64,000 nucleotides of DNA, taken from positions 272,353-336,352 of the forward strand of contig CAWDUQ010000005.1 of assembly GCA_963805495.1 (NCBI GenBank), written 5' to 3'. The notes beneath the pieces were generated by a model. The model was not told where the DNA came from, did no database searches, and saw nothing but the letters and a program-made list of their open reading frames with translations. The position numbers were made by a program, and so were the translations under genes. Below, piece by piece: positions 62,201-64,000 of the stretch (its first letter is position 1; every line of letters starts with the position of its first letter). This DNA comes from DAHUXD01 sp963805495 (GTDB taxonomy: Bacteria; Acidobacteriota; Thermoanaerobaculia; UBA5066; Gp7-AA6).

Positions 62201-62434
62201 GATCTCTACTCGAACGTCGTCTTCTACGAGGGCCGTCCCTCCGCGACCCAGGTCCAGCGGGCCGAAGCCCTCGGGCGGGAGCTTTCCGACGTCGTGAAGG
62301 AGTTCGACGCCTGGGCGGGCAAGGAGCTGTCGACGATCAACCAGGCACTCAAGGCGAAAGGGGCCGCCCCGATCGAGCTGCTGACCCGCGAGGCGTGGGA
62401 GAAGGCCGGGACGGAGGCAAGCGCGGCACCTTGA
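59279..62434 (+). CDS. Large exported sortilin/VPS10-type Asp-box propeller protein
   Basis: A 1051-residue protein from ATG 59279 (GAGG upstream; GTG 59267 also possible). Signal: IAGSLLLAAALPAAAQ. Residues ~30-720 hold many Asp-box propeller motifs: KSVNGGTTYKPV, KSVDGGETWSNV, KTTDGGKTWTKV, KSQDGGSTWSEL, RSDDAGATWQAM, LTKDGGKTWANV. A beta-sandwich (DLKLEVFGPDGKLLTTL) and a C-terminal helical region (~880-1045) follow. This architecture is abundant in Acidobacteriota; enzymatic function is unproven and often called glycosyl hydrolase by annotation only. Confidence 0.9.
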   Translation: MNMKYGIAGSLLLAAALPAAAQTAVKVDSETISGLGARNIGSATMSGRVAAIDAVREGDRLTIFVGSASGGVWKSVNGGTTYKPVFDKQPVQSVGAVTIDPTNPKVVWVGTGESWTRNTVSIGDGIYKSVDGGETWSNVGLRGTERIVKILVDPTASDTVYACAPGKLWSDSDERGVFKTTDGGKTWTKVLAGANLSTGCSMISLDRQNPKTLYAGMWDFRRTGWTFRSGGDGENAPSASGLFKSQDGGSTWSELDKKSVKGLPSKPWGRVAVTVAPSKPDVVYAFIEAAVPKNGLYRSDDAGATWQAMDRSQYMVWRPFYFANLIVDPKDANKVYKPDLTLIASTDGGKSFSDIGGGAHGDFHDLWVDPSNTDRLIAADDGGIWYSYDGGNKWWKADNLPISQFYHVSLDMERPYNVYGGLQDNSSWVGMSAYPGGITNAQWENMYGGDGFWMFADTADSTFIYAESQGGEIGRVNRKTHETRSIKPLPGYKEGKLRYNWNTPIHMSPTQKGVVYIGAQFLFRSRDHGQTWDRISPDLTTNDPEKQKQEQTGGVTVDNSAAEMHTTIFAIAESPKDSNLIWVGTDDGNLQLTKDGGKTWANVVGNIPGLPKNAWVSSIEAGHFAAGTAYATFDLHTFGDMKPYVYRTTDFGKTWAALVPADGSMKGYAHVVKEDPVDANLLFAGTELGLWISLDGGRGWAQYKGGDFPNVAVCDVAVHPRDSALVLATHGRGIWIVDDITPLRSLSQDMLASDATFVPGQPVVQRIRAFGGWGYGDAAFEGPNPPSDAQIVYYQKKRHIFGDLKLEVFGPDGKLLTTLPTSKRRGLSRSSWSMRLKGPRVPPAATVAYGASSGPRVLPGTYTVRMTKDKKVYETKLQLVPDPRSRHTPEDRKAQFALAMKLYGMLGDMTFAVDRINGVRAALEERAAKLPAGDPLAVELRKASAEADALRQKIVATKEGGMITGEERLREHLTDLYSNVVFYEGRPSATQVQRAEALGRELSDVVKEFDAWAGKELSTINQALKAKGAAPIELLTREAWEKAGTEASAAP

Positions 62435-62469
62435 TGTATTGGTGCGATGGTGCTAACCTCGGCTTTGCC

Positions 62470-62709
62470 ATGCCAAGACTGACGATTACCCTCTCTGCCG
62501 AGAGCCACCGGGCCCTCAAAGAGACGGCCGCGCGGCGCGGCAGGTCGATTCGCAGCCTCGTCCAGGAAAGCCTCGACGCCTACGGCATCAAGACGCGGCT
62601 GCGGGCGGAGACCCTCGTCGCGAAGGCGCGCCGAGCCTCCGGCCTCGACGAGGATGCGGCGCTTCGACTCGCCGTCGAGGAGACGAAGGCCCGCCGCCGG
62701 CGCCGTTGA
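62470..62709 (+). CDS. Antitoxin with ribbon-helix-helix-type N-terminus
   Basis: A 79-residue protein. RLTITLSAESHRALKETAAR and GRSIRSLVQESLDAYGI form the ribbon-helix-helix DNA-binding part. The basic, Ala-rich C-terminus (LRLAVEETKARRRRR) is the likely toxin-binding tail. ATG 62470 fits the family start. Its TGA overlaps the TTG start of the PIN gene (TTGA), the same arrangement as the second pair at 63439. It would neutralise the toxin and repress the operon. Confidence 0.82.
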   Translation: MPRLTITLSAESHRALKETAARRGRSIRSLVQESLDAYGIKTRLRAETLVAKARRASGLDEDAALRLAVEETKARRRRR

Positions 62710-63134
62710 ACCCGGCCCCGGCGGTCATCGATACCAACGTCGTCGTCAGCGGCCTGCTCACGGCCGATCCGGCCTCCCCCACCGCCCGGATCCTCGACGG
62801 CATGCTCGAAGGGCGCTTCCGGTTTCTGCTGTCGATCGAGCTCCTCGCCGAGTACAGGGAGGTGCTCCTGCGGCCGCGGATTCGCAGCCGGCACCGGCTC
62901 GCTGAGATAGCGGTCGACGTCGTTCTCACCGACATCGCTGCAGCTGGAGTCGTACTCGAAGCGGACCGCCTCGGAGCCCGGCCGACGGGCGACGATGGCC
63001 ACCTCTGGCAGATTCTCGCCGCGGCGCCCGGAGCCGTCCTCGTCACGGGGGATCGCCGTCTGCTCGAGAAGCCGGCGGCGCCGGACCGAGCGGTCGCCCC
63101 GCGGGCGTTCGCGGAGGGCCTGGAGGCGCCGTGA
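62706..63134 (+). CDS. PIN-domain toxin (putative RNase)
   Basis: A 142-residue protein from TTG 62706. VIDTNVVVSGLL supplies the first acidic residue and IELLAEYREVLLRPRI the glutamate. DDGHLWQILAAAPGAVLVTGDRRLL provides the C-terminal aspartates, giving a complete PIN metal site. It belongs to the group annotated as putative toxin component, PIN family. It is expected to cleave RNA when free of its antitoxin. The TTG start may keep its level below that of the antitoxin. Confidence 0.85.
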   Translation: MNPAPAVIDTNVVVSGLLTADPASPTARILDGMLEGRFRFLLSIELLAEYREVLLRPRIRSRHRLAEIAVDVVLTDIAAAGVVLEADRLGARPTGDDGHLWQILAAAPGAVLVTGDRRLLEKPAAPDRAVAPRAFAEGLEAP

Positions 63135-63137
63135 GTT

Positions 63138-63168
63138 TTGACATCTGATGCGTTGACTTATAGCATCA
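63138..63168 (+). promoter_or_regulatory. Promoter and palindromic operator of the second toxin-antitoxin pair
   Basis: Consensus -35 TTGACA (63138-63143), a 17-nt spacer, and -10 TAGCAT (63161-63166). TGATGC (63146-63151) and GCATCA (63163-63168) form an inverted repeat across the spacer and -10, placed for autorepression. Predicted transcription starts ~63173, only ~3 nt before the antitoxin ATG. Confidence 0.65.
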
Positions 63169-63175
63169 ATACATC

Positions 63176-63442
63176 ATGCCGAGAACGACCGTCGACATCG
63201 ATGGACCGGTCCTGGCGGACCTGAAGCGCATCCAGGGGCGCGAGGGTAAGAGCCTCGGCCGGACCGTCTCGGACCTTCTCGCCGAAGCCATCTCGCGCTA
63301 CGGTGGGGGGAAGAAGAAGCCTGCGCCGTTTCGGTGGATCGCGCGGCCGATGAAGGCGCGCGTCGACCTCGCCGACAAAGAAGCGGTGCGCGCCGCCGCC
63401 GACTCGGGCCTCCTGCCGTCCTCCCCGAAGCCCCGCACTTGA
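63176..63442 (+). CDS. Antitoxin, ribbon-helix-helix type (VapB-like)
   Basis: An 88-residue protein. RTTVDIDGPVLADLKRIQGR and KSLGRTVSDLLAEAISRYGG are the strand-helix-helix unit; the C-terminal FRWIARPMKARVDLADKEAV is the toxin-binding tail typical of VapB partners of Mtu-type VapC. It has no ribosome site and the transcript is predicted to be nearly leaderless. Stop overlaps the toxin start (TTGA). Confidence 0.85.
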   Translation: MPRTTVDIDGPVLADLKRIQGREGKSLGRTVSDLLAEAISRYGGGKKKPAPFRWIARPMKARVDLADKEAVRAAADSGLLPSSPKPRT

Positions 63443-63879
63443 GCTACGCGGTCGACGTCAACGTCCTGCTCTACGCTTCGGACTCAGCGAGCCCGTTCTC
63501 GAAGCCGGCCCGCAACTTTCTCGAGAAATGCGCCAAGGGCCCCGAGGTCCTCTGCTTCGCCTGGCCGACCCTCCTCGCCTACCTGCGACTCGCGACCCAC
63601 CCCGCGATCTTCGCGAGCCCGCTCTCACCCGACGAAGCGCAGGCCAACGTCGCCTCGCTCCTCGGCCTCCCCCACGTCCGCGTCCTCTCCGAAGAGGACG
63701 GATTCTGGGACGTCTACCTCGAGGTCACCGCGGGGCTCGCCGTGCGCGGCAATGACGTGCCGGACGCGCACCTGGCCGCGATCCTGCGCCAGCACGACGT
63801 CGCCACGCTCTACACGAACGACCGGGATTTCCGGAAGTATCCGTTCCTGAAGGTCGTAAGCCCCTTCGGGGCGCGATAG
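63439..63879 (+). CDS. VapC-type PIN-domain toxin
   Basis: A 146-residue protein from TTG 63439. YAVDVNVLLYASDSASPF has the first metal Asp, LCFAWPTLLAYLRLATHPAIF the second segment, and GNDVPDAHLAAILRQHDVATLYTNDRDF the remaining acidic residues. This matches VapC toxins of the Mycobacterium-type PIN family, which cleave tRNA or rRNA in studied cases. It is coupled to its antitoxin by a TTGA overlap. Confidence 0.9.
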   Translation: MSYAVDVNVLLYASDSASPFSKPARNFLEKCAKGPEVLCFAWPTLLAYLRLATHPAIFASPLSPDEAQANVASLLGLPHVRVLSEEDGFWDVYLEVTAGLAVRGNDVPDAHLAAILRQHDVATLYTNDRDFRKYPFLKVVSPFGAR

Positions 63880-63893
63880 GTCGGCAGCGGACG

Positions 63894-64000
63894 TCAGGGT
63901 TCCACACGGATGGGCGGTACAAGCGCAGGGGAAGGCGCCGAGATAACCAGATCGTAGCCACTGACCAGGGTCGGCTCAGTCGAGACGACGCACGGACCCA
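63894..64000 (-). CDS. C-terminus of a gene entering from the right edge (partial)
   Basis: In one minus-strand frame the last 34 codons read GPCVVSTEPTLVSGYDLVIS...RVEP followed by TGA at 63894-63896. The composition and codon choice look coding, but no family can be named from this length. It converges with the VapC gene, 15 bp apart. Confidence 0.4.
   Translation of the reverse strand, partial: GPCVVSTEPTLVSGYDLVISAPSPALVPPIRVEP

Overview
The window is high-GC bacterial DNA with dense gene packing, frequent ATGA or TTGA stop/start overlaps and almost no phage or transposase genes. Three things point to an Acidobacteriota-like organism, possibly near Thermoanaerobaculia: three large Ser/Thr protein kinases with TPR or TolB-like tails, an ECF sigma factor of the type found next to such kinases, and secreted proteins with a cysteine-containing SLH-like C-terminus. 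An elongated Hfq-like protein fits the same group. This placement is inferred from family content only; no rRNA gene is present.

Layout. Positions 1-5.8 kb (minus strand) hold two secreted proteins with SLH-like modules, a GH47 mannosidase and a MOSC protein. Positions 6-16 kb form a signalling and surface block: a kinase-TPR gene coupled to an ECF sigma gene on the minus strand, and, divergently, a beta-helix/SLH-like protein, a kinase-TolB-TPR gene and a kinase-less TolB-TPR copy. Positions 16-23.9 kb are housekeeping: tRNA-fMet, lipocalin, a small kinase, then the minus-strand cluster phosphohexomutase-enolase-FtsB, and ricT and the Hfq-like gene on the plus strand. A candidate small RNA with a clear promoter and terminator lies just upstream of ricT on the opposite strand. 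Positions 24.5-30.1 kb (minus) are a polysaccharide cluster: one polyprenyl-phosphate sugar transferase and four glycosyltransferases. Then follow serS, a methyltransferase, DUF502, a BNR-repeat protein and tRNA-Ser(GCT).

Positions 34-42 kb contain a creatininase-like protein, a CRTAC1-type FG-GAP protein, a flavin-dependent halogenase-like enzyme, an SDR, a serine hydrolase and tRNA-Ser(TGA). The last is preceded by 146-bp tandem units that each repeat its promoter and first ~20 nt. Positions 42-50 kb carry a baeRF3-type release-factor homologue, a remnant of an HPF/RaiA ribosome-hibernation gene, membrane proteins, a DUF3419 enzyme, an amidohydrolase and an O6-alkylguanine methyltransferase. 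Positions 50-64 kb hold a GAF-PAS sensor without an output domain, an M61 peptidase, a lipoprotein, a HAD phosphatase, an esterase, an SDR lacking the catalytic Tyr, a LolA-like protein, a 1051-residue BNR/sortilin-like protein and two toxin-antitoxin pairs with PIN toxins.

Repeats shape the window. A dispersed GC-rich palindrome of the form GGGGCGGCC...ACAAG(C)CCC...CCCCTAC occurs at about a dozen sites, and in two places it supplies coding sequence to the start or end of a gene. Two tandem arrays (146 bp and 196 bp units) and a mixed array at 23.86-24.47 kb are built around it or around tRNA sequence. Degenerate tRNA 3'-end fragments lie beside two of the three tRNA genes and at one further site. 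The most unusual structures are the tRNA-Ser 5'-end units, the candidate small RNA near ricT/hfq, and the tRNA-tail fragments.
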